A stretch of 64,000 nt of DNA from Qipengyuania xiapuensis (lineage in GTDB: Bacteria; Pseudomonadota; Alphaproteobacteria; Sphingomonadales; Sphingomonadaceae): the NCBI RefSeq assembly GCF_019711395.1, contig NZ_JAIGNL010000002.1, positions 601,001 through 665,000 on the forward strand, read 5' to 3'. The notes beneath the pieces were generated by a model that was given only the letters and a program-made list of their open reading frames with translations, searched no databases and was not told where the DNA came from. This document shows positions 25,454 through 34,716 of this stretch, one piece after another. Each line of letters starts with the position of its first letter. The first letter of the stretch is position 1. The position numbers were made by a program, and so were the translations under genes.

Positions 25454-26260
25454 CTAGCGACCGCCCGCCGGATCGGCGAAATGCGTCGGCAGGTGCGCGT
25501 TCACGATGCCGCCGTCGACCGTCAGCGTTTCGCCGACCGTGTAATCGCCCGCGCGGCTCGCGAGATAGACCGCGCTGCCGCCCATGTCGTACTTGTCGCC
25601 TACGCGCTTGTTCGGGATGCCCGCCGCGCTTTCGGCTTCCATGTCGCGCGCGACCTTGTTCATGTTCGAAGGGAAGGCGCCGGGCGCGATGTTCGTCATG
25701 TAGATGTGGTCCTTCACCAGCCGGGCAGCCATGCGGCGCGTCAGGTGAATGAGCGCAGCCTTGGACGCCTGGTAGGAATAGGTCTCCCAAGGGTTGATAC
25801 GCTGCCCGTCGACCGAGGTGATGTTGATCACCTTGCTCGGCTTGTCCTGGCTTGCGTTGGCGGTCAGCAGGCCGTGGAGCTTCTGCGTCAGGAAGAAGGG
25901 CGTCTTGACGTTGAGGTCCATCACCTTGTCCCAGCCGGCCTCGGGAAACTCGAGATAGTCCGCGCCCCACGCGGCGCCCGCATTGTTGACGAGGATGTCG
26001 AGACGGTCCTCCTTCGACGATATCTCGGCCACCAGCTCGTCGATGCCTTCGAGCGTCGAGATGTCACCCTGGATCGGAACCACACGCTCGCCAAGTTCCT
26101 CGGCGGTTTCGTGCAATTCGCCGCCCTTGCGCGCGGTGATGTAGACCCGCTCGCATCCGGCGGCGAGGAAGCCCTCGACGATCATGCGGCCGATGCCGCG
26201 GCTGCCGCCGGTCACGAGGGCGATGCGGCCCTTGAGGCTGAACATATCTTCAAGTGTCAT
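25454..26260 (-). CDS. SDR-family oxidoreductase
   Basis: A 268-residue classical short-chain dehydrogenase. It has a TGGSRGIGR cofactor loop (Gly-rich with Arg, suggesting NADP(H)), LVNNAGAAW, the ITSVDG serine strand, YSYQASKAA catalytic Tyr/Lys and a PGAF loop. Likely a 3-oxo/3-hydroxyacyl or related dehydrogenase given its place at the end of the acyl-CoA dehydrogenase operon. Fifteen bases separate it from the upstream ACAD gene. Confidence 0.88.
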   Translation of the reverse strand: MTLEDMFSLKGRIALVTGGSRGIGRMIVEGFLAAGCERVYITARKGGELHETAEELGERVVPIQGDISTLEGIDELVAEISSKEDRLDILVNNAGAAWGADYLEFPEAGWDKVMDLNVKTPFFLTQKLHGLLTANASQDKPSKVINITSVDGQRINPWETYSYQASKAALIHLTRRMAARLVKDHIYMTNIAPGAFPSNMNKVARDMEAESAAGIPNKRVGDKYDMGGSAVYLASRAGDYTVGETLTVDGGIVNAHLPTHFADPAGGR

Positions 26261-26274
26261 TGTCTCTCTCCCGC

Positions 26275-27414
26275 TCAGTAGCCGCTCATCTCGGCCACCC
26301 GGCCTGCGTGGTAATACATGTCGCCGAGGAATTCCTGCAGCGCACGGTCACGCTTCATGTAGAGGCCGATGTCGTATTCGTCGGTCATGCCGATACCGCC
26401 GTGCATCTGCACGCCTTCCTTCACTGCAAGACCGGCGGCCTTTGCGACCTTGGCCTTGGCGACGCTGGCCATGAGGTCGGCCTTTTCGCTTCCGCCATCG
26501 AGCAGCTGCGCCGCCTTGATGGTGACGGCGCGGGCGATCTCGACTTCCGAATAGAGATGCGCGGCGCGGTGCTGCAGCGCCTGGAATTCACCGATCAGCT
26601 TGCCGAACTGCTTGCGCTGCTTGAGGTAGTCGACGGTCATGTCCATCGCGCCGCTCGCAACGCCGCAGCCTTCCGCAGCCGCGCCGACACGGCCGGCCAT
26701 GAGCATCTTGTTGAGCACTTCGCGGCCACCATCGACCTCGCCGATCACGGCATCGCCGTCGAGCTCGACACCGTCGAAGGTGACGTGGCTAGCCATCGAA
26801 CTGTCGACGAGGCGCACGCTGTCGTGGCTCATGCCACTGGCGTCCTGCGGGACTGCGAAAAGCGTGATGCCGTCGGCATCGCTGTCACCGCCCGAAGTAC
26901 GCGCGGCGACGACGATCATCTCGCTCGAAGCGCCATAGACCACGTAGTCTTTCTTGCCCGACAGCTTGAAGCCGTTGCCCGATTTCTCCGCCTTGCAGGC
27001 GATGGTCTCGGGGCGGTGCTTGGCGCCTTCGTCGATCGCGACGCTGTAGACCTTCTCGCCTTCGATCAGGCCCGGCAGCCAGCGGCCACGGACATCGTCG
27101 CTGCCGTGCTTGAGCGCAGTCGCTGCGAGCACGGAAGAGGACAGGAAGGGCGACGGGGTGAGGTTGCGGCCGATATTCTCGAGCACGATGCCCGCCTCGA
27201 CATGGCCCATGCCGAGCCCGCCATCGTCTTCGTCCACCAGCATTCCGGTGAAGCCCATTTCGGCAAACTGCTTCCACAAGCCGTGGCCGAAGCCATCCTT
27301 GCAATCGCGGTCACGCCAGTGGCGCAGTTGCTTCGCAATCGCGCCTTCCTCGGCCATGAACTGCTGTGCGGTCTCGGCCAGCATCGCCTGGTCGTCGTCG
27401 TAATAGAGAGGCAT
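26275..27414 (-). CDS. Acyl-CoA dehydrogenase, probable small subunit of a heteromeric pair
   Basis: A 379-residue FAD enzyme of the ACAD superfamily. The RKQFGKLIGEFQALQH segment and the QMHGGIGMTDEYDIG loop are diagnostic. It is three bases behind another ACAD gene, a layout seen for alpha2-beta2 ACADs that act on bulky or branched acyl-CoAs (steroid side-chain FadE pairs, pimeloyl-CoA dehydrogenases). It resembles the small-subunit members. Substrate is not visible. Confidence 0.85.
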   Translation of the reverse strand: MPLYYDDDQAMLAETAQQFMAEEGAIAKQLRHWRDRDCKDGFGHGLWKQFAEMGFTGMLVDEDDGGLGMGHVEAGIVLENIGRNLTPSPFLSSSVLAATALKHGSDDVRGRWLPGLIEGEKVYSVAIDEGAKHRPETIACKAEKSGNGFKLSGKKDYVVYGASSEMIVVAARTSGGDSDADGITLFAVPQDASGMSHDSVRLVDSSMASHVTFDGVELDGDAVIGEVDGGREVLNKMLMAGRVGAAAEGCGVASGAMDMTVDYLKQRKQFGKLIGEFQALQHRAAHLYSEVEIARAVTIKAAQLLDGGSEKADLMASVAKAKVAKAAGLAVKEGVQMHGGIGMTDEYDIGLYMKRDRALQEFLGDMYYHAGRVAEMSGY

Positions 27415-27417
27415 CGA

Positions 27418-28599
27418 TCAGGCTCCCGGAAGATCGAGGATACGTTTCGAGATCACGTTGAGCATCACTTCGCTCGTACCGCCCTCGATCGAATTGGCCT
27501 TGGTGCGCAGCCAGTTGCGTGCAGGCTTGCCGCCGCTGGTCTCGTCGCTCTCCCATTCGAGAGCAAGGCTGCCGCCCGCCGCCATCATCAGCTCGTGCCG
27601 ACGCTTGTTCAGCTCGGTCCCGGCGTATTTCATCATGTTCGGCTGGGCGGGATGCGCCTTGCCGACCTTGAGTTCGTCGAGGAATTTCTCGCCCATTGCG
27701 GAGTATGCCAACGCGTCGACGTCGAACATGGCGAGTTCCGCACGCAGCACGGCATCGAGTTCGCCGGCATTACGCTTCAGCGCGGCGCCTATAGCTGCCG
27801 TGCGATCTCCGCCGCCTGCGCCCGAGATCATTTCGCGCTCGTGGCCGAGGAGGTATTTCGCAACGTCCCAGCCGCGATTGATTTCGCCCACGTAGCCGGG
27901 GATGTCATCGCCATAGCTCTTGGGCACCTTCACATCGTCGAAGAAGGTTTCGCAGAACGGGCTGTTGCCGCTGATCAGCTTGATCGGCTTGGTCGAGACG
28001 CCTTCGCCCGCCATGTCGAACAGCATGAAGGTGATGCCCTGGTACTTGTTCTGCTTGTCGGTGCGGACGAGACAGAAGATCCAGTCTGCTTCATCGGCAT
28101 AGGAGGTCCAGATCTTCTGGCCGTTGACCACCCAGTGGTCGCCCTTGTCCTCGCCGAAGGTCTGCATCGACACGAGGTCGGAGCCGCTACCCGGTTCGGA
28201 ATAGCCCTGGCACCAGCGGATTTCACCGCGGGCGATCTCGTTGAGGAAGCGCTGCTTCTGGCCTTCGGTGCCGAAGTGCAGCAGCGCCGGGCCGAGCATC
28301 CAGATGCCGAAGCTGGAGAGCGGCGGGCGCGCACCCATGCGCGACATTTCCTGGCGCAGGATCTTGCCTTCAGCCGGGCTGAGACCGGCGCCGCCATATT
28401 CGGTCGGCCACTCGGGAACGGTGTAGCCCTTGTCGCGGCAGACCTCGAACCACGCTTTCTGCGCATCGTTCTTGAAGGTCGCGTTGCGGCCGCCCCAGTA
28501 GACGTCTGCTTCGTCGCGGACGGGCTTGCGCATTTCGGGTGGGCAGTTGGCTTCGAGCCACTCGCGCGTCTCGGCGCGGAAGGCTTCCAGATCGGACAT
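27418..28599 (-). CDS. Acyl-CoA dehydrogenase, probable large subunit of a heteromeric pair
   Basis: 393 residues; first gene of the minus-strand operon. FAD/substrate segments include CQGYSEPGSGSDL and VNGQKIWTSYA; the C-terminus has SIEGGTSEVMLNVISKRIL, typical of ACADs whose partner subunit follows. It catalyses alpha,beta-dehydrogenation of an acyl-CoA, passing electrons to ETF. It starts near a MerR/LiuR-like palindrome (28627-28640), so it is probably induced by an acyl-CoA or catabolic intermediate. Confidence 0.87.
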   Translation of the reverse strand: MSDLEAFRAETREWLEANCPPEMRKPVRDEADVYWGGRNATFKNDAQKAWFEVCRDKGYTVPEWPTEYGGAGLSPAEGKILRQEMSRMGARPPLSSFGIWMLGPALLHFGTEGQKQRFLNEIARGEIRWCQGYSEPGSGSDLVSMQTFGEDKGDHWVVNGQKIWTSYADEADWIFCLVRTDKQNKYQGITFMLFDMAGEGVSTKPIKLISGNSPFCETFFDDVKVPKSYGDDIPGYVGEINRGWDVAKYLLGHEREMISGAGGGDRTAAIGAALKRNAGELDAVLRAELAMFDVDALAYSAMGEKFLDELKVGKAHPAQPNMMKYAGTELNKRRHELMMAAGGSLALEWESDETSGGKPARNWLRTKANSIEGGTSEVMLNVISKRILDLPGA

Positions 28600-28626
28600 G
28601 ACCGACTCCTCTCAAGTCTCCTCAGT

Positions 28627-28640
28627 TGACGTTTACGTTA
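28627..28640. promoter_or_regulatory. LiuR/MerR-like operator, proximal to the ACAD operon
   Basis: TGACGT-TT-ACGTTA is a 6-2-6 inverted repeat with one mismatch, 28 bases upstream of the ACAD start. It resembles the TNACGT-NN-ACGTNA site recalled for MerR-family LiuR regulators of branched-chain and fatty acid breakdown. No such regulator gene is in the window. Confidence 0.5.
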
Positions 28641-28705
28641 GGGTGATTCGGGCAGGTCTCGCAAGGGCGATCATGGCGAGGCGCAATGCCGTAGCGTCAG
28701 CCGGT

Positions 28706-28719
28706 TTGCGTTGACGTAA
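28706..28719. promoter_or_regulatory. LiuR/MerR-like operator, proximal to the SDR/ACAD11 operon
   Basis: TTGCGT-TG-ACGTAA is a 6-2-6 inverted repeat with one mismatch, 47 bases upstream of the SDR start. It shares the CGT-NN-ACG core with the site at 28627. The pair in one divergent intergenic region supports joint control of the two flanking operons. Confidence 0.5.
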
Positions 28720-28766
28720 GGGGCAGCGCGCCTAAGCTTGCAGCCGAGGAATTCCGGGAGAGAGAC

Positions 28767-29618
28767 ATGCGATTCAGTGGCAAGACCGTCGTCATTACCG
28801 GTGCGGCATCGGGGATCGGCGCGGAGACCACACGCCTTTTCGCGAGCGAGGGAGCGACCGTCTTCGCTTCCGACATCGACGATGCCGGCGGCAAGGCATT
28901 GGAAAGCGAGACAGAAGGCGATGTCCGCTATCGCCATTGTGACGTCTGCTCGCCCGAGGACATCCGCAAGCTGATGGATGGCGCGGCGGAAGAGACCGGC
29001 GGGATCGACGTCGTTTTCAACAATGCCGGGGCCGGAGGGGCGCGTCCGGATATCTCCGAAATCGAGCCCGACGAGTGGGACCGCACGATGGACCTGCTGC
29101 TGCGATCGGTGGCGATGGGTATCCGCTATGCCGTGCCGCACATGAAGGGCCGCAAGGGCGCGAGCATCGTCAATGTCTCCAGCGTCGCAGCGGTCGGACC
29201 GGGCTATTCGCCGACCGCCTATGCCGTCGCCAAGGCGGGCGTGCTCCACCTCACCAAATGCGCGGCCACCGATCTCGCGCAGCACGGCATCCGCGTGAAC
29301 GCGATCCAGCCGGGCTTCATCAACACCAACATCTTCACCTCTTCGCTGGAAGTACCCGAGGAGATGGTGAGCATGGCCAAGGCGGCCATCGCGCAGATGT
29401 CGTCCAATGCGCAGCCTGTCATGCGCGGCGGCCAGCCTCGCGACATTGCCGAGGCGGTGGCATTTCTCGCCAGCGACGCAGCAGGCTTCATGACCGGCGC
29501 ATCCATGCTGGTCGATGGCGGCATCACGCTCGGCCCGCGGCACAGCTGGGACCCTGAAACGCCGGGCATGTTCGAAGCGCTCGAGGCGATGGAGAAACAG
29601 GCCCAGGGCCAGGCCTGA
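28767..29618 (+). CDS. SDR-family oxidoreductase
   Basis: A 283-residue classical SDR: TGAASGIGAE, FNNAGAGG, VNVSSVAAVG with Ser, and YAVAKAG with the catalytic Tyr and Lys. An Asp in FASDIDDAG at the end of the second strand indicates NAD(H). First gene of the plus-strand catabolic operon; its stop overlaps the transporter start (TGATG). It is likely to oxidise a hydroxyacyl or alcohol intermediate. Confidence 0.88.
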   Translation: MRFSGKTVVITGAASGIGAETTRLFASEGATVFASDIDDAGGKALESETEGDVRYRHCDVCSPEDIRKLMDGAAEETGGIDVVFNNAGAGGARPDISEIEPDEWDRTMDLLLRSVAMGIRYAVPHMKGRKGASIVNVSSVAAVGPGYSPTAYAVAKAGVLHLTKCAATDLAQHGIRVNAIQPGFINTNIFTSSLEVPEEMVSMAKAAIAQMSSNAQPVMRGGQPRDIAEAVAFLASDAAGFMTGASMLVDGGITLGPRHSWDPETPGMFEALEAMEKQAQGQA

Positions 29619-31078
29619 TGGCATTCGTATCGGGCCCCATCCCCCAGCGGCTCAAGATCATACATGGCTTCGGCGCAGTCGCGTTCGGAGTAAAAGACAG
29701 CGGCTTTTCCTTCTTCCTGCTGCTCTATTACAGCCAGGTCCTCGGAATGGACGCGGGCACTGTCAGCCTCGCGCTTCTGCTCGCCCTCCTCTTCGATGCG
29801 GTGATCGACCCGATCCTCGGCAATCTGTCCGACCGCACCTATTCGCGCTGGGGACGGCGCCTGCCGTGGCTCTATGCCGCACCCATTCCGCTCGCGATCG
29901 CCTGGGTCTTGCTCTGGTCCCCGCCGACCAGCAGCACACCGACCTTCGGCGAACTCTTGACGATCGCGATCGTCGTCAGGGTCCTGCTCTCGGCATGCGA
30001 AGTTCCCTCCGTCAGCCTCGTGCCCGAGGTCACAAGCGACTATGACGAGCGCACCACGCTGTTCCGATACCGCTTCCTGTCGGGCTGGCTCGGCGGACTG
30101 CTGATGATGGTGCTGGCATATCTGGTGTTCATGCCGGGCCCGGACGGCCTGCTGCAGCCAGAGGGCTATGTCCCCTTCGGCATCTTCGGCGCTTTCCTGA
30201 TGGTCCTGTCGGTCATCGGATCGGCAGCCGGACAGCATCGGATCGTCGCGCATCTTCCCGAGCACAAGCCGCCGCCCTTCTCGCTTCGTGTCGCCTTCCA
30301 CGAAATCTTCCAGGCCTTCTCGGAGAAGTCCTTCCTGATCTTCGCGGCTGGCGGCCTCGCCGCCTACGTCAGCCAGGGCATGACCTTCTCGATATCCAAC
30401 TATCTCAACCTGTTCGTCTGGCAGCTCGATCGGACCGAACTGGTATTCTATCCGGTCACGCTCTTCCTGTCGGTGATCGTCATGTTTCTCTTGGTCGGCC
30501 CGATGCACCGCCGTTACGGGAAGCCGAAGAGCGCAGTCATCGGCGCTATCGCCAGCGTTTCGCTGATGAGCGTACCCTACGTACTCCTCCTGCTCGGCGC
30601 CTGGCCCGAGCCGGGCACCCTGCCCTCCACTCTTGCTTTCTTCGCCTTCCTGCTGGTTTCAAATACGCTCGGCGTGGTCATGATGATCTCCGCTACGAGC
30701 ATGATCGCGGAAATCGTCGAGGCCTTCGAGGAACGCACGCACCGCCGCGCGGAGGGCGCATTCTATTCGGGCAACTGGCTCGTCCAGAAATGCGCAACCG
30801 GCTTCGGCATTTTCCTGACCGGACAGATCATATCGTGGTCGCAGCTTGCGCCGGGGATCGAGCCCGGCGCGGTCGAGCCGGAAGTCGTTCGCGACATGGT
30901 CATGTATTATATCGCTTTCAGCGTCGTGCTTGCGGGCATCGCAGCCTACTGGCTCGGAAATTTTCCGATCAGCCGCGAGGAGCACGAGGCACGGGTCGAT
31001 ACCCTTGAGAAACGCCGCAAGAAGGCGCTCGACGCCGCTGCACGCGGTGACATAGATGCCGGAACGATCGTTCCGTGA
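29618..31078 (+). CDS. MFS transporter, GPH (glycoside-pentoside-hexuronide) type
   Basis: A 486-residue carrier with about 12 membrane helices. The loop DAVIDPILGNLSDRT is the family's conserved motif after the second helix, and SCEVPSV-like ACEVPSVSLVPEVT follows helix four. GPH members move substrates with H+ or Na+. In acyl-CoA loci of this order the same family is thought to carry organic acids or steroids. A C-terminal basic cytoplasmic tail is present. Coupling to the SDR gene by a one-base overlap suggests uptake of the pathway substrate. Confidence 0.85.
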   Translation: MAFVSGPIPQRLKIIHGFGAVAFGVKDSGFSFFLLLYYSQVLGMDAGTVSLALLLALLFDAVIDPILGNLSDRTYSRWGRRLPWLYAAPIPLAIAWVLLWSPPTSSTPTFGELLTIAIVVRVLLSACEVPSVSLVPEVTSDYDERTTLFRYRFLSGWLGGLLMMVLAYLVFMPGPDGLLQPEGYVPFGIFGAFLMVLSVIGSAAGQHRIVAHLPEHKPPPFSLRVAFHEIFQAFSEKSFLIFAAGGLAAYVSQGMTFSISNYLNLFVWQLDRTELVFYPVTLFLSVIVMFLLVGPMHRRYGKPKSAVIGAIASVSLMSVPYVLLLLGAWPEPGTLPSTLAFFAFLLVSNTLGVVMMISATSMIAEIVEAFEERTHRRAEGAFYSGNWLVQKCATGFGIFLTGQIISWSQLAPGIEPGAVEPEVVRDMVMYYIAFSVVLAGIAAYWLGNFPISREEHEARVDTLEKRRKKALDAAARGDIDAGTIVP

Positions 31079-31162
31079 CACGGATAGCAACCTAATCCCT
31101 TGGCTTGGAACGCGCGCTCTGCCAGTTTCACGCCGCAACTGAATTGAGAGAGGAATATCGAG

Positions 31163-32497
31163 ATGGATTTCGAACCCACTGAAAGGCAAGTCTACTGGCG
31201 CGACCGGGTAAAGAACTTCATCGAGGATCATATCCGTCCCGCCGTCCCGACCTACAAGGCGCAGGACGCCGAAGGTGACCGCTGGAAAGTCATCCAGGTC
31301 GTCGAAGACCTGAAGGCCAAGGCCAAGGCGGAAGGCATCTGGAACCTCTTCATGCCGCCGCGCAACGACGGCCACCACCATGTCGACGAGACCTATGATT
31401 TCGAAGGCCCGGGCCTGACAAACCTCGAATACGCGCTCTGCGCCGAGGAAATGGGCCGCATCGGTTTCGCATCGGAAGTCTTCAACTGCTCCGCGCCCGA
31501 CACAGGCAACATGGAGGTCTTCCACCGCTACGGCACGCGTGAACAGAAGGAAGAGTGGCTCACCCCGCTGATGAACGGCGAAATCCGTTCCGCCTTCCTG
31601 ATGACCGAGCCCTTCACCGCGTCCTCTGATGCCACCAACATCGAGACCCGCATCGAGCGCGACGGTGACGAATATGTCATCAACGGCCGCAAGTGGTGGA
31701 GCTCGGGCCTCGGCGATCCGCGCTGCAAGGTCGCCATCGTGATGGGCAAGACCGACTTCTCCGCCGGCCGCCATGCCCAGCAGTCGATGGTGCTCATGCC
31801 GATCGACGCTCCTGGCGTGAACGTGCTGCGCCACCTGCCAGTCTTCGGATATGACGATGCGCCGCACGGCCACATGGAAGTCGAACTGAAGGACGTGCGC
31901 GTTCCAGTCACCAACATGCTGCTCGGCGAAGGCCGCGGCTTCGAGATCGCGCAGGGCCGCCTCGGCCCGGGCCGTATCCACCACTGCATGCGCACCATCG
32001 GCGTTGCCGAAGAAGCGCTGCACAAGATGTGCAAGCGCCTCCAGGAGCGCGAGGCTTTCGGCAAGCCGATCTACAAGCACTCGGTCTGGGAAGAGCGTGT
32101 TGCGCGTGCCCGTATCGACATTGACATGACCCGCCTGCTCTGCCTCAAGGCCGCCGACATGATGGACAAGGTCGGCAACAAGGCCGCCAAGCAGGAAATC
32201 GCCATGATCAAGGTTCAGGCGCCGAACATGGCCCTCAAGATCATCGACGATGCCATCCAGGCGCATGGCGGCGGCGGTGTGTCCGACGACTACGGTCTCG
32301 CCAATGCCTATGCGCATCAGCGCACGCTGCGCCTTGCCGACGGTCCGGACGAGGTCCACGCCCGTTCGATCGCCCGCATGGAATTCGCCAAGCACATACC
32401 CGAGGAAGGCCCGACTGCCAACGCGCTGCGTGAGGGCAAGGCACCGACCGACGGCAATTCGAACCTCAGCTCGGGCGACATGGGAGCGACGCGCTGA
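31163..32497 (+). CDS. Acyl-CoA dehydrogenase, ACAD10/11-like
   Basis: A 444-residue ACAD. Features: [17 protein letters not shown] in the FAD region, [16 protein letters not shown], a long helical C-terminal domain with [11 protein letters not shown], and [12 protein letters not shown]. The [13 protein letters not shown] and WWSSG forms are those of ACAD10/11 and their bacterial relatives rather than of simple short-chain ACADs. In Pseudomonas LvaC and human ACAD11 this domain works on phosphorylated 4-hydroxyacyl-CoA made by a partner kinase; here that kinase is two genes downstream. It overlaps the ADH gene by one base. Confidence 0.87.
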   Translation: MDFEPTERQVYWRDRVKNFIEDHIRPAVPTYKAQDAEGDRWKVIQVVEDLKAKAKAEGIWNLFMPPRNDGHHHVDETYDFEGPGLTNLEYALCAEEMGRIGFASEVFNCSAPDTGNMEVFHRYGTREQKEEWLTPLMNGEIRSAFLMTEPFTASSDATNIETRIERDGDEYVINGRKWWSSGLGDPRCKVAIVMGKTDFSAGRHAQQSMVLMPIDAPGVNVLRHLPVFGYDDAPHGHMEVELKDVRVPVTNMLLGEGRGFEIAQGRLGPGRIHHCMRTIGVAEEALHKMCKRLQEREAFGKPIYKHSVWEERVARARIDIDMTRLLCLKAADMMDKVGNKAAKQEIAMIKVQAPNMALKIIDDAIQAHGGGGVSDDYGLANAYAHQRTLRLADGPDEVHARSIARMEFAKHIPEEGPTANALREGKAPTDGNSNLSSGDMGATR

Positions 32498-33582
32498 TGG
32501 CGAAGGCTGCAATTCTTGAGCAGGTCGGCGGCCTGACGATCGGCGAGGTAGAACTCGCCGATCCGGCTCCGCACGAGGTCCTGATCGACACCAAGGCCTG
32601 CGGCCTGTGCCATTCGGACTTGCACTTCATCGAAGGCACCTATCCGCATCCCCTGCCCGCCATTCCGGGCCATGAGGCTGCGGGCGTCGTGCGTGCTGTC
32701 GGCAGCGAAGTGAAGACGGTGAAGCCGGGTGACCATGTCGTTTCCTGCCTTTCCGCCTTCTGCGGCCACTGCGAATTCTGCGTCACCGGCCGGATGGCCC
32801 TCTGCATGGGTGCGGACACACGCCGCGGCCAGACCGCGGCGCCGCGCATCACGCGCAACGGCGGCGAGACGGTTGCCCAGATGCTCAACCTGTCGGCCTT
32901 CTGCGAGCAAATGCTGATTCACGAGCACGCCTGCGTCGCAATCGACAAGGACATGCCGCTCGACCGTGCTGCGGTCATCGGCTGCGCCGTTACGACCGGT
33001 GCGGGCGCAATCTTCAACGCTTGCTCCGTCGTTCCGGGCGAGACTGTCGCCGTTGTCGGTTGTGGCGGCGTGGGTCTTGCCACCATCAACGCTGCCAAGA
33101 TTGCCGGGGCCGGCAAGGTCATCGCCATCGACCCGCTGCCCGAGAAGCGCGAACTCGCGCAGGTTCTCGGCGCGACGCACACGGTCGATGCCATGGCCGA
33201 CGATGCCGTCGATCAGGTGATGAAGATTTCGGGCGGCGGCGTGCATCACGCGATCGAAGCCGTGGGCCGTCAGGCCTCGGCGGATCTCGCGGTCAAGGTC
33301 CTGCGCCGCGGAGGCACGGCCACGATCCTCGGCATGATGCCGCTGGACTGCAAGGTCGGCCTCGGCGCCATGGACCTGCTCTCTGGCAAGAAGCTGCAGG
33401 GCGCGATCATGGGGATGAACCATTTCCCGGTAGACCTGCCGCGCCTCGTAGATTTCTACATGCGCGGCCTGCTCGATCTCGACACGATCATCGCCGAGCG
33501 TATCCCGCTCGAGAAGATCAACGAAGGCTTTGAAAAGATGAAGGGCGGCCATTCCGCCCGCAGCGTGGTGGTGTTCGACTGA
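32497..33582 (+). CDS. Zinc-dependent alcohol dehydrogenase
   Basis: A 361-residue medium-chain dehydrogenase. Catalytic zinc: Cys in KACGLCHSDLHF, PGHEAAGVV and a later Cys (IGCAVTTGAGA). Structural zinc: CGHCEFCVTGRMALC. Cofactor loop: VVGCGGVGLATI. It resembles class III-like or NDMA-type MDRs used for small or hydroxylated substrates. The gene lies between the ACAD and kinase genes with one-base overlaps on both sides, so it is part of the same pathway. Confidence 0.9.
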   Translation: MAKAAILEQVGGLTIGEVELADPAPHEVLIDTKACGLCHSDLHFIEGTYPHPLPAIPGHEAAGVVRAVGSEVKTVKPGDHVVSCLSAFCGHCEFCVTGRMALCMGADTRRGQTAAPRITRNGGETVAQMLNLSAFCEQMLIHEHACVAIDKDMPLDRAAVIGCAVTTGAGAIFNACSVVPGETVAVVGCGGVGLATINAAKIAGAGKVIAIDPLPEKRELAQVLGATHTVDAMADDAVDQVMKISGGGVHHAIEAVGRQASADLAVKVLRRGGTATILGMMPLDCKVGLGAMDLLSGKKLQGAIMGMNHFPVDLPRLVDFYMRGLLDLDTIIAERIPLEKINEGFEKMKGGHSARSVVVFD

Positions 33583-34667
33583 TGAGCGAAACAGGCATGC
33601 CCGAAATCGACTTCGACAAGGAAATGGTCGGCACGATCGACGTGCCCGAGCGCGACCAGCTCGATCTCGACGCGCTGACCACGTGGTTCGAGGAGAATGT
33701 CGAGGGCTTCGAAGGCCCGATCTCCTATTCGAAGTTCAAGGGCGGCCAGTCGAACCCGACCTATCGTATCGACACGCCCGGCCGGTCCTACGTGCTGCGC
33801 CGCCAGCCCTTCGGCAAGCTGCTGCCCAGCGCGCATGCGGTGGACCGCGAGTACAAGGCCATGCACGCGCTGGGGCCGACGGGCTTCCCCGTGCCCAAGA
33901 CCTACGGCCTTTGCGAGGATCCCGAGGTCATCGGCTCGAAGTTCTTCGTCATGGGCCTCGCCGACGGCCGCTCGCTGTGGAACGGTTCGCTGCCGAACAA
34001 CACTCCGCAAGAGCGCCGCGAAATCTACAATGCCATGATCGACACCATGGCCGAGCTCCACCTGCGCAAGCCGGACGAGATCGGCCTAGGCGACTACGGC
34101 AAGCCGACCGACTATTGCGCGCGCCAGATCGCGCGCTGGTCGAAGCAGTACAAGCTTTCCGAAACCGAGCACATGCCCAAGATGGAGCGGCTGATCGAAT
34201 GGCTGCCGCAGACCATCCCGCCGCAGCATGAAAGCAGCGTGGTCCACGGCGACTACCGCCTCGACAACATGATTTTCGAGAAGGACGAGAACAAGGTTCT
34301 CGCGGTTCTCGACTGGGAGCTGTCGACGCTGGGCGATCCGATCGCCGATTTCAGCTACCTCATGCTCAACTGGCACAATCCGCATGACGGGCGTGCCGGC
34401 CTGCTGGGCCTCGACCTCGAAGAACTCGGCATCCCGTCGCAGGACGAGGCCGTGGAACGCTATGTCGCGAAGACCGGCTATCCGGTCCCGCCGATGGACT
34501 GGTATTTCGCCTACAACCTCTTCCGGCTTGCAGGGATCATGCAGGGCATCAAGAAGCGGGTGATAGACGGCACGGCTTCATCCGCGCACGCCAAGTCGAT
34601 GAGCGAGCGTGTCGGCCCCCTGGTGGACCGCGCCTACGAATTCGCGCAGGCAGCAGGGATGGACTAG
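33582..34667 (+). CDS. APH-fold phosphotransferase, ACAD10/11 kinase-domain type
   Basis: 361 residues of the aminoglycoside phosphotransferase superfamily. [13 protein letters not shown] and YVLRRQPFG (ATP-binding Lys region), the catalytic loop [13 protein letters not shown] and metal-binding [12 protein letters not shown] are as in the kinase domain of ACAD10/11 and LvaA. LvaA phosphorylates 4-hydroxyacyl-CoA. It is therefore most likely a lipid/hydroxyacyl kinase and not a drug-resistance enzyme. Last gene of the operon. Confidence 0.88.
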   Translation: MSETGMPEIDFDKEMVGTIDVPERDQLDLDALTTWFEENVEGFEGPISYSKFKGGQSNPTYRIDTPGRSYVLRRQPFGKLLPSAHAVDREYKAMHALGPTGFPVPKTYGLCEDPEVIGSKFFVMGLADGRSLWNGSLPNNTPQERREIYNAMIDTMAELHLRKPDEIGLGDYGKPTDYCARQIARWSKQYKLSETEHMPKMERLIEWLPQTIPPQHESSVVHGDYRLDNMIFEKDENKVLAVLDWELSTLGDPIADFSYLMLNWHNPHDGRAGLLGLDLEELGIPSQDEAVERYVAKTGYPVPPMDWYFAYNLFRLAGIMQGIKKRVIDGTASSAHAKSMSERVGPLVDRAYEFAQAAGMD

Positions 34668-34716
34668 CGCGCCCACGCTGCTAACGACCTCTCCGAAAGT
34701 TCAAACGGAGACCAGC

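Noticed and set aside
26254-28629. A 791-codon open frame on the plus strand across the ACAD genes
   Set aside because: It lies antisense to two clear acyl-CoA dehydrogenases; its protein is His/Val/Asp-rich with no domain, as expected from the complement of high-GC codons.
33582-34667. Aminoglycoside resistance gene
   Set aside because: The APH fold is shared; the motifs and operon match ACAD10/11-type kinases and not drug-modifying enzymes.
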